Origin: an uncultured Lachnospiraceae bacterium
GTDB taxonomy: Bacteria; Bacillota; Clostridia; Lachnospirales; Lachnospiraceae
Direction: 5' to 3'
Assembly (NCBI GenBank): GCA_902801515.1
Contig: CADCII010000009.1
Coordinates: 16,899 to 80,898 of the forward strand
DNA length: 64,000 nt
The notes beneath the pieces are model-generated. The model worked only from the letters and a program-made list of their open reading frames with translations. It was not told the DNA's origin and did no database searches. Position numbers and translations under genes: made by a program. Of the stretch, positions 42,738-51,881 are shown piece by piece (the first letter of the stretch is position 1; each line of letters starts with the position of its first letter).

Positions 42738-43376
42738 CTAGATTGAGAAATAATTGTTCAGCATATATGCTTTAGTCTTGTCATTCCGGACCAGCTGGAC
42801 CTCGAAATGTTCATAAACCAGTGAGAGATCCGTAAACGGATCCACTGCGTTCCATCCGCTGCAGCTGTTTCCCTCTGTGACCTTTTTTGGCCGTCCAAGC
42901 TTTGCGATCACCCTGCTGTACATATCCGTACTGATCTTCCCCTTTGGAAGGGCGGCTCTGAGTGCCTTTGTCTTTTTGTCACTGTAGACACCCTTCTTTT
43001 CAAACACATAGATCCTGGAAGAACCGTCCACATAGATGCCAGGCGCGACCGCATGGCTGTAATTGTCGAACCCGTATTTCTTCTTGCCGATCTTGAACAA
43101 CTTTACATTATAGGCATTCAGAAAGAGGCTCTTCGCACGGTATGCCGCTCCGTTTTTTCCGAAATAAAAACGGTACTTCACTCCTTTCACGGAGACCTTC
43201 TTCCATTTATTTTTGATCTTCGAACCCTTTTTATAGTAATAGTACTTCTTGCCCGACTTCACGAGCCCCTTCCTGGAAGCGGCCCAGGTCTGTGCTGCAG
43301 GAAGTGCCGGAACGACTGCTGCCTGCAGCGTCAGCGCGAGCATCAGCGCCAGGCAGATCTTGCGAAACTTCTTCAT
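42738..43376 (-). CDS. Secreted protein with glucan-binding-like repeat
   Basis: The 212-residue protein has a signal peptide (about residues 1-33) and then lysine/tyrosine-rich segments such as KSGKKYYYYKKGSKIKNKW and YRFYFGKNGAAYRAKS, which resemble choline/glucan-binding repeats in degenerate form. The C-terminal 100 residues hold GKISTDMYSRVIAKLGRPKK and a LVYEHFEVQLVRN strand typical of small lipoprotein-like folds. No catalytic motif is visible. It lies 10 bases upstream of the first transglutaminase-like gene, and shares the operon. Confidence 0.7.
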   Translation of the reverse strand: MKKFRKICLALMLALTLQAAVVPALPAAQTWAASRKGLVKSGKKYYYYKKGSKIKNKWKKVSVKGVKYRFYFGKNGAAYRAKSLFLNAYNVKLFKIGKKKYGFDNYSHAVAPGIYVDGSSRIYVFEKKGVYSDKKTKALRAALPKGKISTDMYSRVIAKLGRPKKVTEGNSCSGWNAVDPFTDLSLVYEHFEVQLVRNDKTKAYMLNNYFSI

Positions 43377-43406
43377 GTGTACCCCCTTTATTCTGATCGG
43401 TCTGCG

Positions 43407-44228
43407 TCAACTGATCTTAACCGCATAGCGCTCATTCGTTGCCCAGGCAGGGCGGCCTTCCGAACCGCTCTGACCCCTGCTGGCTCCGTAACACTTGGCA
43501 GAGCCGATCACGCGCGCCCAGTTGGGATCATAATATCTGCCCTCGATCCGGCACCAGCCGTGCCCGCCCGAGGAGCACGCATAGACTTTTTTATAGCCCG
43601 CCGCATTGGCCAGGTAGGCGAAGACAGCACCATAGCTGTAGCAGTCCCCGCTTCCGGCATTGATCATACGCTCCGCATAGCGGACATCCCATCCGCTGCC
43701 TCCTGAGAACCCACCGACATTCCTCGGCGCATAATGCTTCTTCGTATATTCAAATGCTTTGCGAAGTTTGGTTTTTCTGGCAAGCCCCGGACGCGCTATG
43801 GAATCCAGAATCTTCTGGCACCGCACCATCAGCCTGATCTTTCTTTTATTGGAATGCGTCACTTTGGCACTGCCGTTCTTGTTCAGCCTGATCCCATTGA
43901 CCTTCCTGCTGACGATCAGGTATCCATTCTGTCCGTTGGCTGGCTGGAAGAAATAATACTTCTTCCCGACCTTGCGCCAGCCGGTCCGCTGCACTCCTTT
44001 TGAATCCAGATAGTAGGTATATTTTCCGATCTTCTGGATTCCATGCAGGCGCTTGCCTTTGGCGTTGTAATAATAGTATTTATCCTTCTTATTGACCCAC
44101 TTACCCTTATTGGCTTCCGCATGGGAACGCACCGGAAGCAGCATGCAGATAAACAGTGCCATCAAAAGGACCAGACAGATCCTCCTGTGCCTGATCGGAT
44201 GTTCCGATCTCCATACATGTTCTCTCAT
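43407..44228 (-). CDS. Secreted transglutaminase-like protein 2 with YYYY-type repeats
   Basis: The 273-residue protein is the first gene of the operon. It has a signal peptide (VLLMALFICMLLPVRSHAEA), two glucan-binding-like repeats (KDKYYYYNAKGKRLHG and YTYYLDSKGVQRTGWRKV), and a transglutaminase-like domain with Cys in GSGDCYSYGAVFAYLAN, His in SSGGHGWCRIEG and Asp in YYDPNW. AGGGGGG before the ATG at 44228 supports the start. The repeats probably hold it at the cell wall. Confidence 0.82.
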   Translation of the reverse strand: MREHVWRSEHPIRHRRICLVLLMALFICMLLPVRSHAEANKGKWVNKKDKYYYYNAKGKRLHGIQKIGKYTYYLDSKGVQRTGWRKVGKKYYFFQPANGQNGYLIVSRKVNGIRLNKNGSAKVTHSNKRKIRLMVRCQKILDSIARPGLARKTKLRKAFEYTKKHYAPRNVGGFSGGSGWDVRYAERMINAGSGDCYSYGAVFAYLANAAGYKKVYACSSGGHGWCRIEGRYYDPNWARVIGSAKCYGASRGQSGSEGRPAWATNERYAVKIS

Positions 44229-44265
44229 ATACCCCCCTTGCTGCCGGAATACTGTGACTTGTTTA

Positions 44266-44294
44266 ATTATATCATTAAACGCTGGCACTGTCAC
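44266..44294 (-). promoter_or_regulatory. Strong promoter of the minus-strand acyl/transglutaminase operon
   Basis: On the minus strand GTGACA (44294-44289) and TATAAT (44271-44266) are spaced by 17 bases. TATAAT lies inside a perfect palindrome GTTTAAT/ATTAAAC (44261-44267 with 44274-44280), a plausible operator. Confidence 0.7.
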
Positions 44295-44461
44295 CGAAAA
44301 CCATGGTGCAGGTATCTTAAGGCTGCAGAAAAATCACTTGTAAACGGTGTTTACGGATCCTATAATGTTCATAGCAAAAACAAAGTTCTTTTCTCAGATG
44401 TCTTTCATTTCTAAAATATCTGATTTCTTATCTGAACTGGTTCCCGCTCTTCATTCGGTGA

Positions 44462-44557
44462 TGCATTCTTCATAATGTTCTGCGGGAGTTTCTGACACAG
44501 CATCAGAAGGAGAAGACAGAGCTGCTTCTGGATGGATATGATGAGGAAAAGGAATGA
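44462..44557 (+). pseudogene. Possible coding remnant in the 375-base gap
   Basis: The gap 44229-44603 holds the minus-strand promoter and, from about 44462, a start-less frame encoding HNVLREFLTQHQKEKTELLL plus DGYDEEKE before a stop. It looks like the charged C-terminal tail of a lost protein. No family can be named, and chance cannot be excluded. Confidence 0.3.
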
Positions 44558-44603
44558 AGAGTTCTGAAGTTATACAGAGAGAAGACAGAGCAGGGATAAT
44601 CGG

Positions 44604-45545
44604 ATGAACCAGATACCGATCTGTGATACACATGCACACTATGACGACGACGCATTTGATTTAGACAGGGATATTCTGCTTGACGAAGGCCTGAAAGAAG
44701 GCGGAGTAGAATTCGCAGTCAATGTCGGTGCGTCCATGAAAGGCGCGGACGAGTCTGCAGATATGGCCCAGAAGTATGAGATCATCTACGCCGGCTGCGG
44801 GATCCATCCGGATGATGTGGGCGTTTTCGAGCATGCGGGATATGTGCCGGAGAAAGAGCTTTGGAAAAGTTCTGGGATGAGAACAGGGAATTCCGGGGAT
44901 ACAGCGGCCGGGCAGATGCAGGAGGATCCAGACGAGATCGAAAGACTGCGAAGACGTCATCTGGAGTGGGCGAGATTCTCTGATTCGGATGAAGCCATGA
45001 GCCATCTGAAGAAGCTTTGCCAGAGTCCGAAGGTTGTCTGTGTCGGAGAGATCGGCCTTGACTATCACTGGATGGTGGAAGAAAAAGAGGTCCAGAAACG
45101 CTGGTTCCGCGAGCAGATGCACCTGGCTTACGAACTGGGGCTTCCCATCAATGTCCACAGCAGGAACGCCGCGAAGGACACTTTCGATATGATCCGGGAG
45201 AACTATGACGCCGGGCAGTGCACCGGAGGCATTATCCACTGTTATTCCGGAAGCCGCGAGCTGGCACGGGAATATGTGAAGATGGGATATCATATCGGGA
45301 TCGGAGGAGTGATCACATTTAAGAATTCCAAGACCCTGAAGAGGGTTGTGGAAGATACCCCCATCGAATATCTGGTCACAGAAACAGACTGTCCCTATCT
45401 TTCGCCGGAGCCGAACCGGGGAAAGAGAAATGATTCCCGCAATATTTATTTTGTGATTGAAAAGATCGCGGAGCTGAAGCAGACAGATCTGCAGGAATGC
45501 GCAAAGATCCTTCTGGACAATGCACGCGCGGTATACAGGATATAA
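44604..45545 (+). CDS. TatD-family metal-dependent DNase with insertion
   Basis: The 313-residue protein has TatD metal ligands: DTHAHYDDDAF near the N-terminus, GEIGLDYHW, PINVHSRNA, IIHCYSG and the late VTETDCPYL. Compared with the usual 255-265 residues, it has about 50 extra residues between the GIHPDD and VGEIGLDYH blocks, a charged stretch from FEHAGYVPEKELW to EAMSHLKKL. The family removes 3' ends of DNA or acts on tRNA. It is followed two bases later by ksgA, a common pairing in Firmicutes. Confidence 0.9.
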   Translation: MNQIPICDTHAHYDDDAFDLDRDILLDEGLKEGGVEFAVNVGASMKGADESADMAQKYEIIYAGCGIHPDDVGVFEHAGYVPEKELWKSSGMRTGNSGDTAAGQMQEDPDEIERLRRRHLEWARFSDSDEAMSHLKKLCQSPKVVCVGEIGLDYHWMVEEKEVQKRWFREQMHLAYELGLPINVHSRNAAKDTFDMIRENYDAGQCTGGIIHCYSGSRELAREYVKMGYHIGIGGVITFKNSKTLKRVVEDTPIEYLVTETDCPYLSPEPNRGKRNDSRNIYFVIEKIAELKQTDLQECAKILLDNARAVYRI

Positions 45546-45547
45546 AA

Positions 45548-46450
45548 ATGACTAAATTATCGAACGCGAAAAATACAATTGCTGTTGTATCGCAGCATGA
45601 TTTTGACTTCCGCAAGCGTTTCGGACAGAATTTCCTTATAGACGAGGGAGTGATCCTGCGCGCGCTTGAAGCTGCGGGTGTAAATAAAAACGACGTTATC
45701 TTCGAAATCGGCCCCGGCATCGGGACACTGACACAGTACCTGTGTGAGGCGGCGTACCGGGTAGCTGCAATAGAGATCGACAGGAAACTGATCCCGATCC
45801 TGGAAGAGACGCTGAAAGAATATGATAACGTGCGGATCATCAACCAGGATGTCCTGAAGACGGATCTTCTGGAGCTTGCTGCGGAATACGAAGCGGGAAG
45901 AGAGGACAGACCGTCCGCAAAACACGCCCTTAAGATCGTGGCGAACCTGCCGTATTACATCACAACTCCGATCCTGATGGGACTGTTCCGGCAGAAGGTC
46001 CCCGCACAGTCGGTCACCGTCATGGTGCAGAAGGAAGTCGCGGACAGGATGACGGCGCAGCCGGGCGGCAAGGATTACGGATCGCTGTCGATCGCGGTTC
46101 AGTACTATTCCAGGCCGAGGATCGTCGAGATTGTTCCGCCGGAGAGTTTTGTCCCCAGGCCGAAGGTGACCAGCGCGGTCGTGACAATGGATCTGTACGA
46201 AGAGCCGCCAGTGAAGCCTGTGGATGATAACCTGTTTATCGCCATAACCAGGGCCGCCTTTGAGCAGCGCAGAAAAACTCTGGTCAATGCGCTCGGCAGC
46301 AATTCTTCCGTCCCGTATGGCAAAGACAGTATACGGGAGGCGCTGGAGAAGATGGGCCTTAGTCCATCCGTTCGCGGGGAGGCATTGTCGCCCGAAGAAT
46401 TTATCCGGCTCTCCGACTTGCTGAAGAGCTCAGAATCAAAGACAGAGTAA
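45548..46450 (+). CDS. ksgA: 16S rRNA adenine dimethyltransferase
   Basis: The 300-residue protein dimethylates A1518 and A1519 of 16S rRNA. Motifs are FRKRFGQNFLID, the SAM-binding EIGPGIGTLTQYL, and the catalytic VANLPYYITTPILM (NLPY). The ATG at 45548 is preferred over in-frame starts within tatD. A C-terminal helical domain with RRKTLVNALGS is complete. Confidence 0.95.
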   Translation: MTKLSNAKNTIAVVSQHDFDFRKRFGQNFLIDEGVILRALEAAGVNKNDVIFEIGPGIGTLTQYLCEAAYRVAAIEIDRKLIPILEETLKEYDNVRIINQDVLKTDLLELAAEYEAGREDRPSAKHALKIVANLPYYITTPILMGLFRQKVPAQSVTVMVQKEVADRMTAQPGGKDYGSLSIAVQYYSRPRIVEIVPPESFVPRPKVTSAVVTMDLYEEPPVKPVDDNLFIAITRAAFEQRRKTLVNALGSNSSVPYGKDSIREALEKMGLSPSVRGEALSPEEFIRLSDLLKSSESKTE

Positions 46451-46472
46451 AGAAGTTAATACTCACTATTCA

Positions 46473-47273
46473 TTACAAACCTTCTGAAGGAGTATCTTCA
46501 ACCGGAGTGCCGCTCGCTTCTGCAGCCGGCTCCTCCTCTGTCTCAGGTTTGGGCGGCGCCGGTGCATAGCCAATATTGGAGAGGTCTGCCTCCTCATCCA
46601 CTGCAAACTCGTGGTCAGGAGTGGCTTCCTCAGCGGTCTCCTCCGGCATCAGTTTTTTGAAGACCGGATACATCAGCTCCACATTGATCATCGCGTTGAT
46701 CGAGATGCCAAGCAGGAACCAGAACAGGATCAGGTTCCAGAAGATCATGACATTGGTCTGAGACACAGATAAACCGACCATCAGTGCGGCAACCGCCGCG
46801 ATCGCGATGGAACGGGGGCCGTTTCCGAAGATCAGCAGGCCTGCGTTCATGAAGGTGTTTTTAGTCGAGTTGTAGAATCTGGACAGCAGGGCAAATGAAT
46901 ATACGGTGATCAGGAACCAGAAGATCAGTCCGACCAGTATGACCGCACGGATGACAGTCCCCGACGTTCCCGGGACAGTGCGGAATATCAGGAATTCAAA
47001 GCCCAGGACCACGAACAGGATCAGCAGAAGCAGCCACATGATCGTTGCCTGCTTGAAATTCTCTTTAAAAGACTTGAAGAACCTCTTAGCCAGGTATCCC
47101 TCTTCCTGGTCCTTCATTTTGAAGAAGCAGTAATAGAGCGCTGTAATGGACGCCCCGGTAGTGAAGATGGGAATGCTGCACAGAATGAACAGCAGGTTGA
47201 GTACCAGCAGGTCTGCAACCCTGCTCAGGAACCGCATTACAGGGTTGTCCAGATCAAATAAACCTCTTAACAT
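46473..47273 (-). CDS. DUF624 (YesL-like) membrane protein
   Basis: The 266-residue protein has five or six membrane helices in the first 200 residues, with LNLLFILCSIPIFTTGASIT, the hallmark of DUF624/YesL. The C-terminus is an acidic, Pro/Glu-rich tail of 60 residues. YesL proteins are often near carbohydrate-uptake genes, but the role is unknown. Its start overlaps the end of the hydrolase gene by seven bases, so the two are coupled. Confidence 0.85.
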   Translation of the reverse strand: MLRGLFDLDNPVMRFLSRVADLLVLNLLFILCSIPIFTTGASITALYYCFFKMKDQEEGYLAKRFFKSFKENFKQATIMWLLLLILFVVLGFEFLIFRTVPGTSGTVIRAVILVGLIFWFLITVYSFALLSRFYNSTKNTFMNAGLLIFGNGPRSIAIAAVAALMVGLSVSQTNVMIFWNLILFWFLLGISINAMINVELMYPVFKKLMPEETAEEATPDHEFAVDEEADLSNIGYAPAPPKPETEEEPAAEASGTPVEDTPSEGL

Positions 47274-48253
47274 AATAACCCCTCCAGGAAATGAAGGACG
47301 TCGGCGTAGACCGTTTCCTTATCCAGTTCGTTCAGCACTTCGTGCCTGTCCTCCTCGTAGATCTTCAGTTCTGTATCCTGAAGCCCCAGCGATTTGAACT
47401 GGGCAGCGACTTTTCTGGGGCCGTCGCCGTTATTGCCCACAGGATCCTTGGCCCCTGCAATAAAGAGGACCGGAAGGTTTTTGGGCATATGCTCCAGGTT
47501 TGCGTTGGAAGTCAGGTACCGGAGCGTTTCAAACAGCGTATAGAAACCATTGCAGGTAAACACGAATTGTGTGCGCCTGTCGCTGACATAGGCATCGACC
47601 ACCGACTCATCTCTGGTCAGCCAGTCGACCTTCGTCCTGGCTGGCTCAAACTGTTTGTTCAGAGCCCCGAGCGCCAGGTTGTTCAGGAACGGACTGCGGT
47701 AGAACCAGCCTTTTCTGCCGGCGATAAACTTTGACAGAAACATACCGGCAGCAGTTTCCAGAGCCGGGTGGAACGCAGTCCCGCTGATCACAGCGCCGGA
47801 CAGCGAAGCACCCCTCAGACACAGGAACTGTCTTGCAAGGAAGGAACCCATGGAATGTCCCAGAAGGAAATACGGAAGATCCGGGTACAGATCCTGCGTG
47901 AGCATCTGCAGGGCACGAATGGCACGAATCAGATTCTTATTTCCGCTTGTCTCGCCCGCAGGGTTGGTAGAATTGCCCTCCGAATAGTCATTATCCCCGA
48001 AATAACCGAAATAATTCTCATTTCCGTCCCGGATCGAGCCTCCATGTCCAGGCAGGTCGCATCCGGTTACGATAAATCCGTGTGCAGCCATGAAAGTGGC
48101 AAAATCATCATACCGGTCAATAAATTCCTGCATACCGTGTATGATCTGCAGGACTCCCACCGGAGAGACTCCTTCGTCCGGAACCCATCTCAGAGCCCGG
48201 ATCTGTGTTTTACTGTCCCCTGAAGGGTATGTAAATTCTGTTTTTACTGCCAT
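47267..48253 (-). CDS. Alpha/beta hydrolase, monoacylglycerol lipase-like
   Basis: The 328-residue protein is a serine hydrolase of the lysophospholipase/monoacylglycerol lipase type. The nucleophile elbow is LLGHSMGSFLARQF, the acid is in FIAGAKDPVG and the His in YEEDRHEVLNE. GGAGG precedes the ATG. A GC-rich hairpin sits just upstream of the ribosome site (48270-48288). It is cotranscribed with the DUF624 gene. Confidence 0.88.
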   Translation of the reverse strand: MAVKTEFTYPSGDSKTQIRALRWVPDEGVSPVGVLQIIHGMQEFIDRYDDFATFMAAHGFIVTGCDLPGHGGSIRDGNENYFGYFGDNDYSEGNSTNPAGETSGNKNLIRAIRALQMLTQDLYPDLPYFLLGHSMGSFLARQFLCLRGASLSGAVISGTAFHPALETAAGMFLSKFIAGRKGWFYRSPFLNNLALGALNKQFEPARTKVDWLTRDESVVDAYVSDRRTQFVFTCNGFYTLFETLRYLTSNANLEHMPKNLPVLFIAGAKDPVGNNGDGPRKVAAQFKSLGLQDTELKIYEEDRHEVLNELDKETVYADVLHFLEGLLC

Positions 48254-48269
48254 ATAGTAGCCTCCTGAA

Positions 48270-48288
48270 ACTCCCGCTTCGCGGGAGT
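48270..48288 (-). promoter_or_regulatory. Leader hairpin of the hydrolase gene
   Basis: ACTCCCGC pairs with GCGGGAGT around a three-base loop, just upstream of the GGAGG ribosome site on the minus strand. It could affect mRNA stability or translation. There is no T-run. Confidence 0.45.
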
Positions 48289-48360
48289 ACTTTGTGTAAT
48301 CATATCACATAATCACGGATAGTTTCCCTTAATAAGGCGGTTTTTTCGTGATTTCTCAAA

Positions 48361-48390
48361 TTGACACATGTATCGGCAAACACATATAAT
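48361..48390 (+). promoter_or_regulatory. Consensus promoter of ileS
   Basis: Perfect TTGACA and TATAAT hexamers are spaced by 18 bases, about 76 bases before ileS. The leader is too short for a T-box. Confidence 0.8.
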
Positions 48391-48466
48391 GTCCCATGAT
48401 ACTGTCTCAATCTATGCAATCATGCCGGGCTGCTGACGAGAAAGGCGCCCGCGGAGGTAAACGAAG

Positions 48467-51400
48467 ATGCGATACACAAAGGTAAACACAGACCTGAACT
48501 TCGTCGAGCGTGAGAAAGATGTCAATAAGTTCTGGAAGGAAAATGACATCTTCCGCAAGAGTATGAAGATCCGTGAAGGAGCTCCGTACTACACATTTTA
48601 CGACGGACCGCCGACCGCTAACGGAAAGCCGCATATCGGCCATGTCCTGACGAGAGTCATCAAGGATATGATTCCGCGCTACCATACGATGAAGGGTGAG
48701 TATGTCCCCCGCAAGGCTGGCTGGGACACCCACGGACTTCCGGTGGAGCTGGGCGTTGAGAAGGAACTGGGTCTGAACGGAAAAGAGCAGATCGAAGCTT
48801 ACGGCATGGAGCCGTTTATCCAGAAATGCAAAGAATCCGTCTGGCAGTATAAGGGCATGTGGGAGGATTTCTCCGACACGGTCGGTTTCTGGGCAGACAT
48901 GGATGATCCGTATGTCACCTATTATGATGATTTCATTGAATCTGAATGGTGGGCACTGAAGGAGATCTGGGACAAGAAGCTGCTCTACAAAGGATTCAAG
49001 GTCGTCCCCTACTGCCCGCGCTGCGGCACCCCGCTGAGCGCCCAGGAAGTTGCCCAGGGCTACAGACTGGTCAAGGAGCGCTCCGCGATCGTCCGCTTCA
49101 AGGCAACGGATGAAGAGGATCTTTACTATCTGGCATGGACCACGACTCCGTGGACTCTTCCGAGCAATGTCGCGCTGTGCGTAAATCCTTCCGAAACCTA
49201 TGTCAAGGTTAAGGCTGCGGATGGATATACCTATATCCTTGCCCAGGCACTTGCAGACAAGGTCCTCGGCAAACTGGCCGATAAGGAAACTGCAGCGGAA
49301 GTCAGCAAGGCTTACCACGACAAGATTGCTGCCGCGGTAGCGGAGGGCGGAGATCCGAAGAGCGTCGAGTTTGACGCGGACTCTTACGACAGGAACGGTA
49401 TTCCGGAAGGCAAGGCATATGAAGTGCTTGAGACCTATATCGGAACCGACCTGGAGAGACGTCCCTACGAACCGCTGTTTGAAGCAGCAGGAAAAGCAGC
49501 AGCGAAGCAGCATAAGACCGGTCATTTTGTGACCTGCGATGATTATGTCACGATGACTGACGGTACCGGTATCGTCCATATTGCTCCGGCATTCGGTGAA
49601 GACGACGGACGTATCGGCCGAGTCTATGACCTTCCGTTCGTACAGTTTGTTGACGGAACCGGAAACATGACTCCGGAGACGCCGTATGGAGGCATGTTCG
49701 TCAAGAAAGCGGACCCGGTCATCATCCGTGATCTGGACCGTGAGGGCAAACTGTTTGACGCGCCGAAGTTCGAGCATGAATATCCGCACTGCTGGCGCTG
49801 TGACACTCCGCTGATCTACTATGCACGTGAATCCTGGTTCATCAAGGTCACGGAAGTGCGCGATCAGCTGGTAGCGAACAACAATACTGTCAACTGGATC
49901 CCGCCAACAATCGGCTCAGGCCGTTTCGGCAACTGGCTGGAAAATGTACAGGACTGGGGTATCAGCCGCAACCGCTATTGGGGAACTCCGCTTCCGGTCT
50001 GGGAGTGTGAGGACTGCGGAAAGCAGATCTGCATCGGTTCCCGCGAAGAACTGAAGGAGATGTCCGGCAGAGAAGACGCTCTGACCGTAGAACTGCACAG
50101 GCCGTATATCGACGAGTATGTATGCACCTGTCCGGAATGCGGCAAACACAGCATGAAGAGAGTCCCCGAGGTTATCGACTGCTGGTTTGACTCCGGAGCG
50201 ATGCCGTTTGCGCAGCATCACTATCCGTTTGAGAACAAAGAAACTTTCGAGCAGCAGTTCCCGGCCGCTTTCATTTCCGAGGCAGTGGACCAGACAAGAG
50301 GATGGTTCTACTCCCTGATGGCTGAATCGACGATCCTGTTCAATAAGTCTCCGTATGAGAATGTTATTGTCCTGGGACTGGTCCTTGACGGAAACGGACA
50401 GAAGATGTCCAAGAGCAAGGGCAATGCGGTGGACCCGTTCGAAGCGCTGAAGACGCACGGAGCGGACGCGATCCGCTGGTATTTCTACAGCAACTCCGCG
50501 CCCTGGCTTCCGAACCGTTTCCACGGCAAGGCAGTGCAGGAGGGACAGAGGAAATTCCTCGGAACCCTGTGGAACACCTATGCATTTTATGTTCTTTACG
50601 CGAACATTGACGACTTTGATCCGTCGCAGTATGCCGACAGTTACAAGGAGCTCCTCGAGAAGGTCAAGGCAGGGGATGAAAATGCGCTTCCGGTCATGGA
50701 CCGCTGGCTGCTGTCCCGCATGAATACCATGATCCGCAACGCTGACACATCTCTGGCAGCTTATAAGATTCCGGAGACAGCCCGCGCGCTCGAATCATTT
50801 GTGGATGATATGTCCAACTGGTATGTGCGCAGATGCCGCGACAGGTTCTGGGCACACGGCATGGAGCAGGATAAGATCAATGCGTACATGACACTGTATG
50901 TGGCACTGAAGAATCTGTGCCTGTGTGCGGCGCCGATGATTCCGTTCATGACGGAGGAGATCTGGCAGAATATCGTGCGCGGTGCGGAGACTTCTGCAGC
51001 AGAGTCTATCCATCTGGCTGATTATCCCACAGCGGATGAGGCACTGATTAATGCGGAACTCGAGAATTCTATGGATGAGGTCCTTAATATCGTTGTCATG
51101 GGCCGTGCTGCCAGAAATGACGCGAATATCAAGAACCGTCAGCCGATCGGCCGCATGTTCGTCAAAGCGCCGCAGACTCTGAGCCAGTACTTTGCAGACA
51201 TCGTCACTGATGAGCTGAATGTGAAACAGATCGAATTCACGGATGACGTGAGGTCCTTTACCAGCTACAGCTTCAAGCCGCAGCTTCGCACTGTCGGTCC
51301 GAAGTACGGCAAACTGCTCGGCGGCATCAAGAAGTACCTTGGCGAAGTCGACGGCAATGCTGCGATGGATGAACTGAATGAGAATGGATCGATTAAGTTC

Positions 51401-51793
51401 GATGTAAATGGCGAGAGCGTGGAGCTGACAGCGGAAGATCTTCTGATCGAGACTGCACAGATGGAAGGATTCGTAAGCCAGCAGAACGGCCCGTTTACGG
51501 TAGTGCTTGACACCAACCTGACAGAGGATCTGATTGAGGAAGGTTTCGTAAGAGAACTGGTATCCAAGATCCAGACCATGAGAAAAGAAGCGGGATTTGA
51601 AGTACAGGATCACATCAGCGTGTTCCAGTCCGCCAATGACAGGATCCGCCGGATCATGGAAAAGTTCGGCAGCGATCTGAAACACGAAGTCCTTGCAGAG
51701 TCTATTTCCTATGAGACAGCAGATGAGACCGCCTACACGAAGGAATGGACCGTTAACGGTGAGAAGGTTACTCTTGCAGTAAAGAAGATCTGA
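48467..51793 (+). CDS. ileS: Isoleucyl-tRNA synthetase, type 2 (eukaryote-like)
   Basis: The 1108-residue enzyme has HIGH at residues 56-59 in DGPPTANGKPHIGHV, a large editing domain (about 190-400), and KMSKS at 646-650. The segments PRKAGWDTHGLPVELGVEKE and VVPYCPRCGTPLSAQEVAQGY are typical of type 2 IleRS, the class that includes mupirocin-tolerant enzymes; type 1 enzymes read differently there. It is longer than most IleRS through its C-terminal region. GGAGG precedes the ATG. No T-box is present. Confidence 0.94.
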   Translation: MRYTKVNTDLNFVEREKDVNKFWKENDIFRKSMKIREGAPYYTFYDGPPTANGKPHIGHVLTRVIKDMIPRYHTMKGEYVPRKAGWDTHGLPVELGVEKELGLNGKEQIEAYGMEPFIQKCKESVWQYKGMWEDFSDTVGFWADMDDPYVTYYDDFIESEWWALKEIWDKKLLYKGFKVVPYCPRCGTPLSAQEVAQGYRLVKERSAIVRFKATDEEDLYYLAWTTTPWTLPSNVALCVNPSETYVKVKAADGYTYILAQALADKVLGKLADKETAAEVSKAYHDKIAAAVAEGGDPKSVEFDADSYDRNGIPEGKAYEVLETYIGTDLERRPYEPLFEAAGKAAAKQHKTGHFVTCDDYVTMTDGTGIVHIAPAFGEDDGRIGRVYDLPFVQFVDGTGNMTPETPYGGMFVKKADPVIIRDLDREGKLFDAPKFEHEYPHCWRCDTPLIYYARESWFIKVTEVRDQLVANNNTVNWIPPTIGSGRFGNWLENVQDWGISRNRYWGTPLPVWECEDCGKQICIGSREELKEMSGREDALTVELHRPYIDEYVCTCPECGKHSMKRVPEVIDCWFDSGAMPFAQHHYPFENKETFEQQFPAAFISEAVDQTRGWFYSLMAESTILFNKSPYENVIVLGLVLDGNGQKMSKSKGNAVDPFEALKTHGADAIRWYFYSNSAPWLPNRFHGKAVQEGQRKFLGTLWNTYAFYVLYANIDDFDPSQYADSYKELLEKVKAGDENALPVMDRWLLSRMNTMIRNADTSLAAYKIPETARALESFVDDMSNWYVRRCRDRFWAHGMEQDKINAYMTLYVALKNLCLCAAPMIPFMTEEIWQNIVRGAETSAAESIHLADYPTADEALINAELENSMDEVLNIVVMGRAARNDANIKNRQPIGRMFVKAPQTLSQYFADIVTDELNVKQIEFTDDVRSFTSYSFKPQLRTVGPKYGKLLGGIKKYLGEVDGNAAMDELNENGSIKFDVNGESVELTAEDLLIETAQMEGFVSQQNGPFTVVLDTNLTEDLIEEGFVRELVSKIQTMRKEAGFEVQDHISVFQSANDRIRRIMEKFGSDLKHEVLAESISYETADETAYTKEWTVNGEKVTLAVKKI

Positions 51794-51860
51794 GTATTGC
51801 GAAGAGAATCTGAATAATGCAAAGCAGATCGAAACACTGCAAAGCAGTTCCGAACGCTGC
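51781..51860. repeat. Four degenerate 20-bp tandem repeats after ileS
   Basis: Four units of exactly 20 bases follow each other: AAAGAAGATCTGAGTATTGC, GAAGAGAATCTGAATAATGC, AAAGCAGATCGAAACACTGC and AAAGCAGTTCCGAACGCTGC. The first contains the end and stop codon of ileS, so the array looks like a local amplification of the gene's tail. Confidence 0.75.
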
Positions 51861-51881
51861 AGCAGCTCTATGGAGGTAACA

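Noticed and set aside
48254..48466. T-box riboswitch upstream of ileS
   Set aside because: No T-box sequence or long leader is present between the consensus promoter and the start codon.
48407..49789. A 460-codon open frame on the minus strand across the start of ileS
   Set aside because: It covers the ileS start region but is antisense to a conserved synthetase with no domain of its own.
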